The notes under the pieces: model-generated
The model's input: only the letters and a program-made list of their open reading frames with translations
Database searches by the model: none
What the model was told of the DNA's origin: nothing
Translations under genes and position numbers: made by a program
Source of the DNA: Odiellus spinosus
Taxonomy: Eukaryota; Arthropoda; Arachnida; Opiliones; Phalangiidae
Assembly: GCA_963920705.1 (NCBI GenBank)
Contig: CAWUCO010000268.1
Span: 3,224,001 to 3,288,000, forward strand
Direction of reading: 5' to 3'
Length of the DNA: 64,000 bases
Shown here: positions 47,900-62,900 of the stretch, piece by piece
How the letters are laid out: every line of letters starts with the position of its first letter
Numbering within the stretch: position 1 is the first letter of the stretch

Positions 47900-50700
47900 T
47901 TTATTTTAACCAAATTTATATTTGTCACAATTTTGCAATTTAGACAAAACCAAAGTCATTCGAAAGAGCAATTAATGGACAGTCTAAATAATAAGAGTTT
48001 TCAAAAATCCGTTGAACAACAAGAAAAATATGGCCAATTCAAGAAATCATAGAATATCAAAATAGTCAAATTTCAGATTTTCAAAATTCGCTTTTTGATA
48101 TTAGATGTTTTTTGAATTGTCCATATTTTCCATGTTTTTCAACGGATTTTCCAAAACTCTTGTTTTTTAGATAGACCAATATTTGCTCTTTCGAGTAGTC
48201 TTAATTTTGTCTAAATCGCTTAAAAATCAAAAGTTTTGTGACCATTTGAATCCAATAATCTTGGATTTTTAAGTGTTTTTGCTTAATTTTAACCAATTTT
48301 ATAATTGTCACAATTTTGCAATTTAGACAAAACCAAAGTCATTCGAAAGAGCAATTAATGGACAGTCTAAATAATAAGAGTTTTCAAAAATCCGTTGAAA
48401 AACAAGAAAAATATGGCCAATTCAAGAAATCATAGAATATCAAAATAGTCAAATTTCAGATTTTCAAAATTCGCTTTTTGATATTAGAAGTTTTTTGAAT
48501 TGTCCATATTTTCCATGTTTTTCAACGGATTTTCCAAAACTCTTGTTTTTTAGATAGACCAATATTTGCTCTTTCGAGTAGTCTTAATTTTGTCTAAATC
48601 GCTTAAAAATCAAAAGTTTTGTGTCCATTTGAATCCAATAATCTTGGCTTTTTAAGTGTTTTTGCTTTATTTTATCCAAATTTATATTTGTCACAATTTT
48701 GCAATTTAGACAAAACCAAAGTCATTCGAAAGAGCAATTAATGGACAGTCTAAATAATAAGAGTTTTCAAAAATCCGTTGAACAACAAGAAAAATATGGC
48801 CAATTCAAGAAATCATAGAATATCAAAATAGTCAAATTTCAGATTTTCAAAATTCGCTTTTTGATATTAGATGTTTTTTGAATTGTCCATATTTTCCATG
48901 TTTTTCAACGGATTTTCCAAAACTCTTGTTTTTTAGATAGACCAATATTTGCTCTTTCGAGTGGTCTTAATTTTGTCTAAATCGCTTAAAAATCAAATGT
49001 TTTGTGTCCATTTGAATCCAATAATCTTGGATCTTTAAGCGTTTTTGCTTAATTTTAACCAATTTTATATTGGTCACAATTTTGCAATTTAGACAAAACC
49101 AAAGTCATTCGAAAGAGCAATTAATGGACAGTCTAAATAATAAGAATTTTTTAAAAATCCGTTGAAAAACAAGAAAAATATGGCCAATTCAAGAAACCAT
49201 ACAATATCAAAATAGTCAAATTTCAGATTTTAAAAATTCGCTTTTTGATATTAGATGTTTTTTGAATTGTCCATATTTTCCATGTTTTTCAACGGATTTT
49301 CCAAAACTCTTGTTTTTTAGATAGACCAATATTTGCTCTTTCGAGTGGTCTTAATTTTGTCTAAATCGCTTAAAAATCAAAAGTTTTGTGTTCATTTGAA
49401 TCCAATAATCTTGGATTTTTAAGTGTTTTTGCTTTATTTTAACCAAATTTATATTTGTCACAATTTTGCAATTTAGACAACACCAAAGTCATTCGAAAGA
49501 GCAATTAATGGACAGTCTAAATAATAAGAGTTTTCAAAAATCCGTTGAACAACAAGAAAAATATGGCCAATTCAAGAAATCATAGAATATCAAAATAGTC
49601 AAATTTCAGATTTTCAAAATTCGCTTTTTGATATTAGATGTTTTTTGAATTGTCCATATTTTCCATGTTTTTCAACGGATTTTCCAAAACTCTTGTTTTT
49701 TAGATAGACCAATATTTGCTCTTTCGAGTGGTCTTAATTTTGTCTAAATCGCTTAAAAATCAAATGTTTTGTGTCCATTTGAATCCAATAATCTTGGATT
49801 TTTAAGCGTTTTTGCTTAATTTTAACCAATTTTATATTGGTCACCATTTTGCAATTTAGACAAAACCAAAGTCATTCGAAAGAGCAATTAATGGACAGTC
49901 TAAATAATAAGAATTTTTTAAAAATCCGTTGAAAAACAAGAAAAATATGGCCAATTCAAGAAACCATACAATATCAAAATAGTCAAATTTCAGATTTTAA
50001 AAATTCGCTTTTTGATATTAGAAGTTTTTTGAATTGTCCATATTTTCCATGTTTTTCAACGGATTTTCCAAAACTCTTGTTTTTTAGATAGACCAATATT
50101 TGCTCTTTCGAGTAGTCTTAATTTTGTCTAAATCGCTTAAAAATCAAAAGTTTTGTGTCCATTTGAATCCAATAATCTTGGATTTTTAAGTGTTTTTGCT
50201 TTATTTTAACCAAATTTATATTTGTCACAATTTTGCAATTTAGACAAAACCAAAGTCATTCGAAAGAGCAATTAATGGACAGTCTAAATAATAAGAGTTT
50301 TCAAAAATCCGTTGAACAACAAGAAAAATATGGCCAATTCAAGAAATCATAGAATATCAAAATAGTCAAATTTCAGATTTTCAAAATTCGCTTTTTGATA
50401 TTAGATGTTTTTTGAATTGTCCATATTTTCCATGTTTTTCAACGGATTTTCCAAAACTCTTGTTTTTTAGATAGACCAATATTTGCTCTTTCGAGTGGTC
50501 TTAATTTTGTCTAAATCGCTTAAAAATCAAATGTTTTGTGTCCATTTGAATCCAATAATCTTGGATTTTTAAGCGTTTTTGCTTAATTTTAACCAATTTT
50601 TTATTGGTCACAATTTTGCAATTTAGACAAAACCAAAGTCATTCGAAAGAGCAATTAATGGACAGTCTAAATAATAAGAATTTTTTAAAAATCCGTTGAA
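47900..50700 (+). repeat. Dimeric higher-order repeat with GTTGAACAACAAG monomer
   Basis: The GTTGAACAACAAG subtype appears at about 48011, 48777, 49544 and 50310, spaced 766-767 bp. It alternates with monomers carrying either AGAATTTTTTAAAAATCC or the common AGAGTTTTCAAAAATCC. It passes into a trimeric arrangement to the right. Confidence 0.75.
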
Positions 50701-53700
50701 AAACAAGAAAAATATGGCCAATTCAAGAAACCATACAATATCAAAATAGTCAAATTTCAGATTTTAAAAATTCGCTTTTTGATATTAGATGTTTTTTGAA
50801 TTGTCCATATTTTCCATGTTTTTCAACGGATTTTCCAAAACTCTTGTTTTTTAGATAGACCAATATTTGCTCTTTCGAGTGGTCTTAATTTTGTCTAAAT
50901 CGCTTAAAAATCAAAAGTTTTGTGTTCATTTGAATCCAATAATCTTGGATTTTTTAGCGTTTTTGCTTAATTTTAACCAATTTTATATTGGTCACAATTT
51001 TGCAATTTAGACAAAACCAAAGTCATTCGAAAGAGTAATTAATGGACAGTCTAAATAATAAGAATTTTTTAAAAATCCGTTGAAAAACAAGAAAAATATG
51101 GCCAATTCAAGAAATCATAGAATATCAAAATAGTCAAATTTCAGATTTTCAAAATTCGCTTTTTGATATTAGAAGTTTTTTGAATTGTCCATATTTTCCA
51201 TGTTTTTCAACGGATTTTCCAAAACTCTTGTTTTTTAGATAGACCAATATTTGCTCTTTCGAGTAGTCTTAATTTTGTCTAAATCGCTTAAAAATCAAAA
51301 GTTTTGTGTTCATTTGAATCCAATAATCTTGGATTTTTAAGTGTTTTTGCTTTATTTTAACCAAATTTATATTTGTGACAATTTTGCAATTTAGACAAAA
51401 CCAAAGTCATTCGAAAGAGCAATTAATGGACAGTCTAAATAATAAGAGTTTTCAAAAATCCGTTGAACAACAAGAAAAATATGGCCAATTCAAGAAATCA
51501 TAGAATATCAAAATAGTCAAATTTCAGATTTTCAAAATTCGCTTTTTGATATTAGATGTTTTTTGAATTGTCCATATTTTCCATGTTTTTCAACGGATTT
51601 TCCAAAACTCTTGTTTTTTAGATAGACCAATATTTGCTCTTTCGAGTGGTCTTAATTTTGTCTAAATCGCTTAAAAATCAAATGTTTTGTGTCCATTTGA
51701 ATCCAATAATCTTGGATTTTTAAGCGTTTTTGCTTAATTTTAACCAATTTTATATTGGTCACCATTTTGCAATTTAGACAAAACCAAAGTCATTCGAAAG
51801 AGCAATTAATGGACAGTCTAAATAATAAGAATTTTTTAAAAATCCGTTGAAAAACAAGAAAAATATGGCCAATTCAAGAAATCATAGAATATCAAAATAG
51901 TCAAATTTCAGATTTTCAAAATTCGCTTTTTGATATTAGAAGTTTTTTGAATTGTCCATATTTTCCATGTTTTTCAACGGATTTTCCAAAACTCTTGTTT
52001 TTTAGATAGACCAATATTTGCTCTTTCGAGTAGTCTTAATTTTGTCTAAATCGCTTAAAAATCAAAAGTTTTGTGTTCATTTGAATCCAATAATCTTGGA
52101 TTTTTAAGTGTTTTTGCTTTATTTTAACCAAATTTATATTTGTGACAATTTTGCAATTTAGACAAAACCAAAGTCATTCGAAAGAGCAATTAATGGACAG
52201 TCTAAATAATAAGAGTTTTCAAAAATCCGTTGAACAACAAGAAAAATATGGCCAATTCAAGAAATCATAGAATATCAAAATAGTCAAATTTCAGATTTTC
52301 AAAATTCGCTTTTTGATATTAGATAATTTTTGAATTGTCCATATTTTCCATGTTTTTCAACGGATTTTCCAAAACTCTTGTTTTTTAGATAGACCAATAT
52401 TTGCTCTTTCGAGTGGTCTTAATTTTGTCTAAATCGCTTAAAAATCAAATGTTTTGTGTCCATTTGAATCCAATAATCTTGGATTTTTAAGCGTTTTTGC
52501 TTAATTTTAACCAATTTTATATTGGTCACCATTTTGCAATTTAGACAAAACCAAAGTCATTCGAAAGAGCAATTAATGGACAGTCTAAATAATAAGAATT
52601 TTTTAAAAATCCGTTGAAAAACAAGAAAAATATGGCCAATTCAAGAAACCATACAATATCAAAATAGTCAAATTTCAGATTTTAAAAATTCGCTTTTTGA
52701 TATTAGATGTTTTTTGAATTGTCCATATTTTCCATGTTTTTCAACGGATTTTCCAAAACTCTTGTTTTTTAGATAGACCAATATTTGCTCTTTCGACTGG
52801 TCTTAATTTTGTCTAAATCGCTTAAAAATCAAAAGTTTTGTGTTCATTTGAATCCAATAATCTTGGATTTTTAAGCGTTTTTGCTTAATTTTAACCAATT
52901 TTATATTGGTCACAATTTTGCAATTTAGACAAAACCAAAGTCATTCGAAAGAGTAATTAATGGACAGTCTAAATAATAAGAATTTTTTAAAAATCCGTTG
53001 AAAAACAAGAAAAATATGGCCAATTCAAGAAATCATAGAATATCAAAATAGTCAAATTTCAGATTTTCAAAATTCGCTTTTTGATATTAGAAGTTTTTTG
53101 AATTGTCCATATTTTCCATGTTTTTCAACGGATTTTCCAAAACTCTTGTTTTTTAGATAGACCAATATTTGCTCTTTCGAGTAGTCTTAATTTTGTCTAA
53201 ATCGCTTAAAAATCAAAAGTTTTGTGTTCATTTGAATCCAATAATCTTGGATTTTTAAGTGTTTTTGCTTTATTTTAACCAAATTTATATTTGTCACAAT
53301 TTTGCAATTTAGACAAAACCAAAGTCATTCGAAAGAGCAATTAATGGACAGTCTAAATAATAAGAGTTTTCAAAAATCCGTTGAACAACAAGAAAAATAT
53401 GGCCAATTCAAGAAATCATAGAATATCAAAATAGTCAAATTTCAGATTTTCAAAATTCGCTTTTTGATATTAGATGTTTTTTGAATTGTCCATATTTTCC
53501 ATGTTTTTCAACGGATTTTCCAAAACTCTTGTTTTTTAGATAGACCAATATTTGCTCTTTCGAGTGGTCTTAATTTTGTCTAAATCGCTTAAAAATCAAA
53601 TGTTTTGTGTCCATTTGAATCCAATAATCTTGGATTTTTAAGCGTTTTTGCTTAATTTTAACCAATTTTATATTGGTCACAATTTTGCAATTTAGACAAA

Positions 53701-56700
53701 ACCAAAGTCATTCGAAAGAGCAATTAATGGACAGTCTAAATAATACGAATTTTTTAAAAATCCGTTGAAAAACAAGAAAAATATGGCCAATTCAAGAAAC
53801 CATACAATATCAAAATAGTCAAATTTCAGATTTTAAAAATTCGCTTTTTGATATTAGATGTTTTTTGAATTGTCCATATTTTCCATGTTTTTCAACGGAT
53901 TTTCCAAAACTCTTGTTTTTTAGATAGACCAATATTTGCTCTTTCGAGTGGTCTTAATTTTGTCTAAATCGCTTAAAAATCAAAAGTTTTGTGTTCATTT
54001 GAATCCAATAATCTTGGATTTTTAAGCGTTTTTGCTTAATTTTAACCAATTTTATATTGGTCACAATTTTGCAATTTAGACAAAACCAAAGTCATTCGAA
54101 AGAGTAATTAATGGACAGTCTAAATAATAAGAATTTTTTAAAAATCCGTTGAAAAACAAGAAAAATATGGCCAATTCAAGAAATCATAGAATATCAAAAT
54201 AGTCAAATTTCAGATTTTCAAAATTGGCTTTTTGATATTAGAAGTTTTTTGAATTGTCCATATTTTCCATGTTTTTCAACGGATTTTCCAAAACTCTTGT
54301 TTTTTAGATAGACCAATATTTGCTCTTTCGAGTAGTCTTAATTTTGTCTAAATCGCTTAAAAATCAAAAGTTTTGTGTTCATTTGAATCCAATAATCTTG
54401 GATTTTTAAGTGTTTTTGCTTTATTTTAACCAAATTTATATTTGTCACAATTTTGCAATTTAGACAAAACCAAAGTCATTCGAAAGAGCAATTAATGGAC
54501 AGTCTAAATAATAAGAGTTTTCAAAAATCCGTTGAACAACAAGAAAAATATGGCCAATTCAAGAAATCATAGAATATCAAAATAGTCAAATTTCAGATTT
54601 TCAAAATTCGCTTTTTGATATTAGATGTTTTTTGAATTGTCCATATTTTCCATGTTTTTCAACGGATTTTCCAAAACTCTCGTTTTTTAGATAGACCAAT
54701 ATTTGCTCTTTCGAGTGGTCTTAATTTTGTCTAAATCGCTTAAAAATCAAATGTTTTGTGTCCATTTGAATCCAATAATCTTGGATTTTTAAGCGTTTTT
54801 GCTTAATTTTAACCAATTTTATATTGGTCACAATTTTGCAATTTAGACAAAACCAAAGTCATTCGAAAGAGCAATTAATGGACCGTCTAAATAATAAGAA
54901 TTTTTTAAAAATCCGTTGAAAAACAAGAAAAATATGGCCAATTCAAGAAACCATACAATATCAAAATAGTCAAATTTCAGATTTTAAAAATTCGCTTTTT
55001 GATATTAGATGTTTTTTGAATTGTCCATATTTTCCATGTTTTTCAACGGATTTTCCAAAACTCTTGTTTTTTAGATAGACCAATATTTGCTCTTTCGAGT
55101 GGTCTTAATTTTGTCTAAATCGCTTAAAAATCAAAAGTTTTGTGTTCATTTGAATCCAATAATCTTGGATTTTTAAGCGTTTTTGCTTAATTTTAACCAA
55201 TTTTATATTGGTCACAATTTTGCAATTTAGACAAAACCAAAGTCATTCGAAAGAGTAATTAATGGACAGTCTAAATAATAAGTATTTTTTAAAAATCCGT
55301 TGAAAAACAAGAAAAATATGGCCAATTCAAGAAATCATACAATATCAAAATAGTCAAATTTCAGATTTTAAAAATTCGCTTTTTGATATTAGAAGTTTTT
55401 TGAATTGTCCATATTTTCCATGTTTTTCAACGGATTTTCCAAAACTCTTGTTTTTTAGATAGAACAATATTTGCTCTTTCGAGTAGTCTTAATTTTGTCT
55501 AAATCGCTTAAAAATCAAAAGTTTTGTGTTCATTTGAATCCAATAATCTTGGATTTTTAAGTGTTTTTGCTTTATTTTAACCAAATTTATATTTGTCACA
55601 ATTTTGCAATTTAGACAAAACCAAAGTCATTCGAAAGAGCAATTAATGGACAGTCTAAATAATAAGAGTTTTCAAAAATCCGTTGAACAACAAGAAAAAT
55701 ATGGCCAATTCAAGAAATCATAGAATATCAAAATAGTCAAATTTCAGATTTTCAAAATTCGCTTTTTGATATTAGATGTTTTTTGAATTGTCCATATTTT
55801 CCATGTTTTTCAACGGATTTTCCAAAACTCTTGTTTTTTAGATAGACCAATATTTGCTCTTTCGAGTGGTCTTAATTTTGTCTAAATCGCTTAAAAATCA
55901 AATGTTTTGTGTCCATTTGAATCCAATAATCTTGGATTTTTAAGCGTTTTTGCTTAATTTTAACCAATTTTATATTGGTCACAATTTTGCAATTTAGACA
56001 AAACCAAAGTCATTCGAAAGAGCAATTAATGGACCGTCTAAATAATAAGAATTTTTTAAAAATCCGTTGAAAAACAAGAAAAATATGGCCAATTCAAGAA
56101 ACCATACAATATCAAAATAGTCAAATTTCAGATTTTAAAAATTCGCTTTTTGATATTAGATGTTTTTTGAATTGTCCATATTTTCCATGTTTTTCAACGG
56201 ATTTTCCAAAACTCTTGTTTTTTAGATAGACCAATATTTTCTCTTTCGAGTGGTCTTAATTTTGTCTAAATCGCTTAAAAATCAAAAGTTTTGTGTTCAT
56301 TTGAATCCAATAATCTTGGATTTTTAAGCGTTTTTGCTTAATTTTAACCAATTTTATATTGGTCACAATTTTGCAATTTAGACAAAACCAAAGTCATTCG
56401 AAAGAGTAATTAATGGACAGTCTAAATAATAAGTATTTTTTAAAAATCCGTTGAAAAACAAGAAAAATATGGCCAATTCAAGAAATCATACAATATCAAA
56501 ATAGTCAAATTTCAGATTTTAAAAATTCGCTTTTTGATATTAGATGTTTTTGGAATTGTCCATATTTTCCATGTTTTTCAACGGATTTTCCAAAACTCTT
56601 GTTTTTTAGATAGACCAATATTTGCTCTTTCGAGTAGACTTAATTTTGTCTAAATCGCTTAAAAATCAAAAGTTTTGTGTCCATTTGAATCCAATAATCT

Positions 56701-57600
56701 TGGATTTTTAAGCGTTTTTGCTTAATTTTAACCAATTTTATAATTGTCACAATTTTGCAATTTAGACAAAACCAAAGTCATTCGAAAGAGCAATTAATGG
56801 ACAGTCTAAATAATAAGAGTTTTCAAAAATCCGTTGAAAAACAAGAAAAATATGGCCAATTCAAGAAATCATAGAATATCAAAATAGTCAAATTTCAGAT
56901 TTTCAAAATTCGCTTTTTGATATTAGATGTTTTTTGAATTGTCCATATTTTCCATGTTTTTCAAGGGATTTTCCAAAACTCATGTTTTTTTAGATAGACC
57001 AATATTTGCTCTATCGAGTGGTCTAATTTTTCTAAATCGCTTAAAAATCAAAAGTTTTGTGTTCATTTGAATCCAATAATCTTGGATTTTTAAGCGTTTT
57101 TGCTTAATTTTCACCAATTTTATATTGGTCACAATTTTGCAATTTAAACAAAACCAAAGTCATTCGAAAGAGCAATTAATGGACCGTCTAAATAATAAGA
57201 ATTTTTTAAAAATCCGTTGAAAAACAAGAAAAATATGGCCAATTCAAGAAACCATACAATATCAAAATAGTCAAATTTCAGATTTTAAAAATTCGCTTTT
57301 TGATATTAGATGTTTTTTGAATTGTCCATATTTTCCATGTTTTTCAACGGATTTTCCAAAACTCTTGTTTTTTAGATAGACCAATATTTGCTCTTTCGAG
57401 TGGTCTTAATTTTGTCTAAATCGCTTAAAAATCAAAAGTTTTGTGTTCATTTGAATCCAATAATCTTGGATTTTTAAGCGTTTTTGCTTAATTTTAACCA
57501 ATTTTATATTGGTCACAATTTTGCAATTTAGACAAAACCAAAGTCATTCGAAAGAGTAATTAATGGACAGTCTAAATAATAAGTATTTTTTAAAAATCCG
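50700..57600 (+). repeat. Trimeric higher-order repeat, about 1150-bp period
   Basis: GTTGAACAACAAG occurs at about 51463, 52228, 53379, 54532 and 55683; most intervals are 1151-1153 bp, one is 765. GAAAGAGTAATTAATGG follows the same spacing (about 52948, 54098, 55250, 56402, 57547). GGACCGTCTAAAT occurs at 54883, 56033 and 57183 (1150 bp apart), so that mutation arose inside the trimer family and was then amplified. Confidence 0.78.
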
Positions 57601-60600
57601 TTGAAAAACAAGAAAAATATGGCCAATTCAAGAAATCATACAATATCAAAATAGTCAAATTTCAGATTTTAAAAATTCGCTTTTTGATATTAGATGTTTT
57701 TGGAATTGTCCATATTTTCCATGTTTTTCAACGGATTTTCCAAAACTCTTGTTTTTTAGATAGACCAATATTTGCTCTTTCGAGTAGACTTAATTTTGTC
57801 TAAATCGCTTAAAAATCAAAAGTTTTGTGTCCATTTGAATACAATAATCTTGGATTTTTAAGCGTTTTTGCTTAATTTTAACCAAATTTATATTTGTCAC
57901 AATTTTGCAATTTAGACAAAACCAAAGTCATTCGAAAGAGCAATTAATGGACAGTCTAAATAATAAGAGTTTTCAAAAATCCGTTGAAAAACAAGAAAAA
58001 TATGGCCAATTCAAGAAATCATAGAATATCAAAATAGTCAAATTTCAGATTTTCAAAATTCGCTTTTTGATATTAGATGTTTTTTGAATTGTCCATATTT
58101 TCCATGTTTTTCAAGGGATTTTCCAAAACTCATGTTTTTTAGATAGACCAATATTTGCTCTATCGAGTGGTCTAATTTTTCTAAATCGCTTAAAAATCAA
58201 AAGTTTTGTGTTCATTTGAATCCAATAATCTTGGATTTTTAAGCGTTTTTGCTTAATTTTAACCAATTTTATATTGGTCACAATTTTGCAATTTAGACAA
58301 AACCAAAGTCATTCGAAAGAGCAATTAATGGACAGTCTAAATAATAAGAGTTTTCAAAAATCCGTTGAAAAACAAGAAAAATATGGCCAATTCAAGAAAT
58401 CATAGAATATCAAAATAGTCAAATTTCAGATTTTAAAAATTCGCTTTTTGATATTAGATGTTTTTTGAATTGGCTATATTTTCCATGTTTTTCAACGGAT
58501 TTTCCAAAAATCTTGTTTTTTAGATAGACCAATATTTGCTCTTTCGAGTAGACTTAATTTTGTCTAAATCGCTTAAAAATCAAAAGTTTTGTGTCCATTT
58601 GAATCCAATAATCTTGGATTTTTAAGCGTTTTTGCTTAATTTTAACCAATTTTATAATTGTCACAATTTTGCAATTTAGACAAAACCAAAGTCATTCGAA
58701 AGAGCAATTAATGGACAGTCTAAATAATAAGAGTTTTCAAAAATCCGTTGAAAAACAAGAAAAATATGGCCAATTCAAGAAATCATAGAATATCAAAATA
58801 GTCAAATTTCAGATTTTCAAAATTCGCTTTTTGATATTAGATGTTTTTTGAATTGTCCATATTTTCCATGTTTTTCAAGGGATTTTCCAAAACTCATGTT
58901 TTTTAGATAGACCAATATTTGCTCTTTCGAGTGGTCTAATTTTTCTAAATCGCTTAAAAATCAAAAGTTTTGTGTTCATTTGAATCCAATAATCTTGGAT
59001 TTTTAAGCGTTTTTGCTTAATTTTAACCAATTTTATATTGGTCACAATTTTGCAATTTAGACAAAACCAAAGTCATTCGAAAGAGTAATTAATGGACAGT
59101 CTAAATAATAAGAATTTTTTAAAAATCCGTTGAAAAACAAGAAAAATATGGCCAATTCAAGAAATCATAGAATATCAAAATAGTCAAATTTCAGATTTTC
59201 AAAATTCGCTTTTTGATATTAGAAGTTTTTTGAATTGTCCATATTTTCCATGTTTTTCAACGGATTCTCCAAAACTCTTGTTTTTTAGATAGACCAATAT
59301 TTGCTCTTTCGAGTTGTCTTAATTTTGTCTAAATCGCTTAAAAATCAAAAGTTTTGTGTTCATTTGAATCCAATAATCTTGGATTTTTAAGTGTTTTTGC
59401 TTTATTTTAACCAAATTTATATTTGTCACAATTTTGCAATTTAGACAAAACCAAAGTCATTCGAAAGAGCAATTAATGGACAGTCTAAATAATAAGAGTT
59501 TTCAAAAATCCGTTGAACAACAAGAAAAATATGGCCAATTCAAGAAATCATAGAATATCAAAATAGTCAAATTTCAGATTTTCAAAATTCGCTTTTTGAT
59601 ATTAGATGTTTTTTGAATTGTCCATATTTTCCATGTTTTTCAACGGATTTTCCAAAACTCTTGTTTTTTAGATAGACCAATATTTGCTCTTTCGAGTGGT
59701 CTTAATTTTGTCTAAATCGCTTAAAAATCAAATGTTTTGTGTCCATTTGAATCCAATAATCTTGGATTTTTAAGCGTTTTTGCTTAATTTTAACCAATTT
59801 TATATTGGTCACAATTTTGCAATTTAGACAAAACCAAAGTCATTCGAAAGAGCAATTAATGGACCGTCTAAATAATAAGAATTTTTTAAAAATCCGTTGA
59901 AAAACAAGAAAAATATGGCCAATTCAAGAAACCATACAATATCAAAATAGTCAAATTTCAGATTTTAAAAATTCGCTTTTTGATATTAGATGTTTTTTGA
60001 ATTGTCCATATTTTCCATGTTTTTCAACGGATTTTCCAAAACTCTTGTTTTTTAGATAGACCAATATTTGCTCTTTCGAGTGGTCTTAATTTTGTCTAAA
60101 TCGCTTAAAAATCAAAAGTTTTGTGTTCATTTGAATCCAATAATCTTGGATTTTTAAGCGTTTTTGCTTAATTTTAACCAATTTTATATTGGTCAAAATT
60201 TTGCAATTTAGACAAAACCAAAGTCATTCGAAAGAGTAATTAATGGACAGTCTAAATAATAAGTATTTTTTAAAAATCCGTTGAAAAACAAGAAAAATAT
60301 GGCCAATTCAAGAAATCATACAATATCAAAATAGTCAAATTTCAGATTTTAAAAATTCGCTTTTTGATATTAGATGTTTTTGGAATTGTCCATATTTTCC
60401 ATGTTTTTCAACGGATTTTCCAAAACTCTTGTTTTTTAGATAGACCAATATTTGCTCTTTCGAGTAGACTTAATTTTGTCTAAATCGCTTAAAAATCAAA
60501 AGTTTTGTGTCCATTTGAATCCAATAATCTTGGATTTTTAAGCGTTTTTGCTTAATTTTAACCAATTTTATAATTGTCACAATTTTGCAATTTAGACAAA

Positions 60601-62900
60601 ACCAAAGTCATTCGAAAGAGCAATTAATGGACAGTCTAAATAATAAGAGTTTTCAAAAATCCGTTGAAAAACAAGAAAAATATGGCCAATTCAAGAAATC
60701 ATAGAATATCAAAATAGTCAAATTTCAGATTTTCAAAATTCGCTTTTTGATATTAGATGTTTTTTGAATTGTCCATATTTTCCATGTTTTTCAAGGGATT
60801 TTCCAAAACTCATGTTTTTTAGATAGACCAATATTTGCTCTTTCGAGTGGTCTAATTTTTCTAAATCGCTTAAAAATCAAAAGTTTTGTGACCATTTGAA
60901 TCCAATAATCTTGGATTTTTAAGTGTTTTTGCTTAATTTTAACCAATTTTATAATTGTCACAATTTTGCAATTTAGACAAAACCAAAGTCATTCGAAAGA
61001 GCAATTAATGGACAGTCTAAATAATAAGAATTTTTTAAAAATCCGTTGAAAAACAAGAAAAATATGGCCAATTCAAGAAATCATAGAATATCAAAATAGT
61101 CAAATTTCAGATTTTCAAAATTCGCTTTTTGATATTAGATGTTTTTTGAATTGTCCATATTTTCCATGTTTTTCAACGGATTTTCCAAAACTCTTGTTTT
61201 TTAGATAGACCAATATTTGCTCTTTCGAGTGGTCTTAATTTTGTCTAAATCGCTTAAAAATCAAAAGTTTTGTGTTCATTTGAATCCAATAATCTTGGAT
61301 TTTTAAGCGTTTTTGCTTAATTTTAACCAATTTTATATTGGTCACAATTTTGCAATTTAGACAAAACCAAAGTCATTCGAAAGAGTAATTAATGGACAGT
61401 CTAAATAATAAGTATTTTTTAAAAATCCGTTGAAAAACAAGAAAAATATGGCCAATTCAAGAAATCATACAATATCAAAATAGTCAAATTTCAGATTTTA
61501 AAAATTCGCTTTTTGATATTAGATGTTTTTGGAATTGTCCATATTTTCCATGTTTTTCAACGGATTTTCCAAAACTCTTGTTTTTTAGATAGACCAATAT
61601 TTGCTCTTTCGAGTGGTCTTAATTTTGTCTAAATCGCTTAAAAATCAAAAGTTTTGTGTCCATTTGAATCCAATAATCTTGGATTTTTAAGCGTTTTTGC
61701 TTAATTTTAACCAATTTTATAATTGTCACAATTTTGCAATTTAGACAAAACCAAAGTCATTCGAAAGAGCAATTAATGGACAGTCTAAATAATAAGAGTT
61801 TTCAAAAATCCGTTGAAAAACAAGAAAAATATGGCCAATTCAAGAAATCATAGAATATCAAAATAGTCAAATTTCAGATTTTCAAAATTCGCTTTTTGAT
61901 ATTAGATGTTTTTTGAATTGTCCATATTTTCCATGTTTTTCAAGGGATTTTCCAAAACTCATGTTTTTTAGATAGACCAATATTTGCTCTTTCGAGTGGT
62001 CTAATTTTTCTAAATCGCTTAAAAATCAAAAGTTTTGTGACCATTTGAATCCAATAATCTTGGATTTTTAAGTGTTTTTGCTTAATTTTAACCAATTTTA
62101 TAATTGTCACAATTTTGCAATTTAGACAAAACCAAAGTCATTCGAAAGAGCAATTAATGGACAGTCTAAATAATAAGAGTTTTCAAAAATCCGTTGAAAA
62201 ACAAGAAAAATATGGCCAATTCAAGAAATCATAGAATATCAAAATAGTCAAATTTCAGATTTTCAAAATTCGCTTTTTGATATTAGATGTTTTTTGAATT
62301 GTCCATATTTTACATGTTTTTCAACGGATTTTTCAAAACTCTTGTTTTTTAGATAGACCAATATTTGCTCTTTCGAGTAGTCTTAATTTTGTCTAAATCG
62401 CTTAAAAATCAAAAGTTTTGTGTCCATTTGAATAAAATAATCTTGGATTTTTAAGTGTTTTTGCTTTATTTTAACCAATTTTATATTTGTCACAATTTTG
62501 CAATTTAGACAAAACCAAAGTCATTCGAAAGAGCAATTAATGGACAGTCTAAATAACAAGAGTTTTCAAAAATCCATTGAAAAACAAGAAAAATATGGCC
62601 AATTCAAGAAATCATACAATATCAAAATAGTCAAATTTCAGATTTTAAAAATTCGCTTTTTGATATTAGATATTTTTTGAATTGTCCATATTTTCCATGT
62701 TTTTCAACGGATTTTCCAAAACTCATGTTTTTTAGATAGACCAATATTTGCTCTTTCGAGTGGTCTTAATTTTGTCTAAATCGCTTAAAAATCAAAAGTT
62801 TTGTGTCCATTTGAATCCAATAATCTTGGATTTTTAAGCGTTTTTGCTTAATTTTAACCAATTTTATATTGGTCACAATTTTGCAATTTAGACAAAACCA
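57600..62900 (+). repeat. Mixed satellite block with ATTTTTCTAAATCGC subtype
   Basis: Monomers missing three bases (GTC) in the usual ATTTTGTCTAAATCGC occur from about 57025 to 62006 at irregular spacing (about 1149, 763, 1915 and 1154 bp). They are interleaved with trimer-type monomers. The GTTGAACAACAAG marker is absent from 55683 until 59513, where a single trimer-like unit reappears. No gene is seen. Confidence 0.65.
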
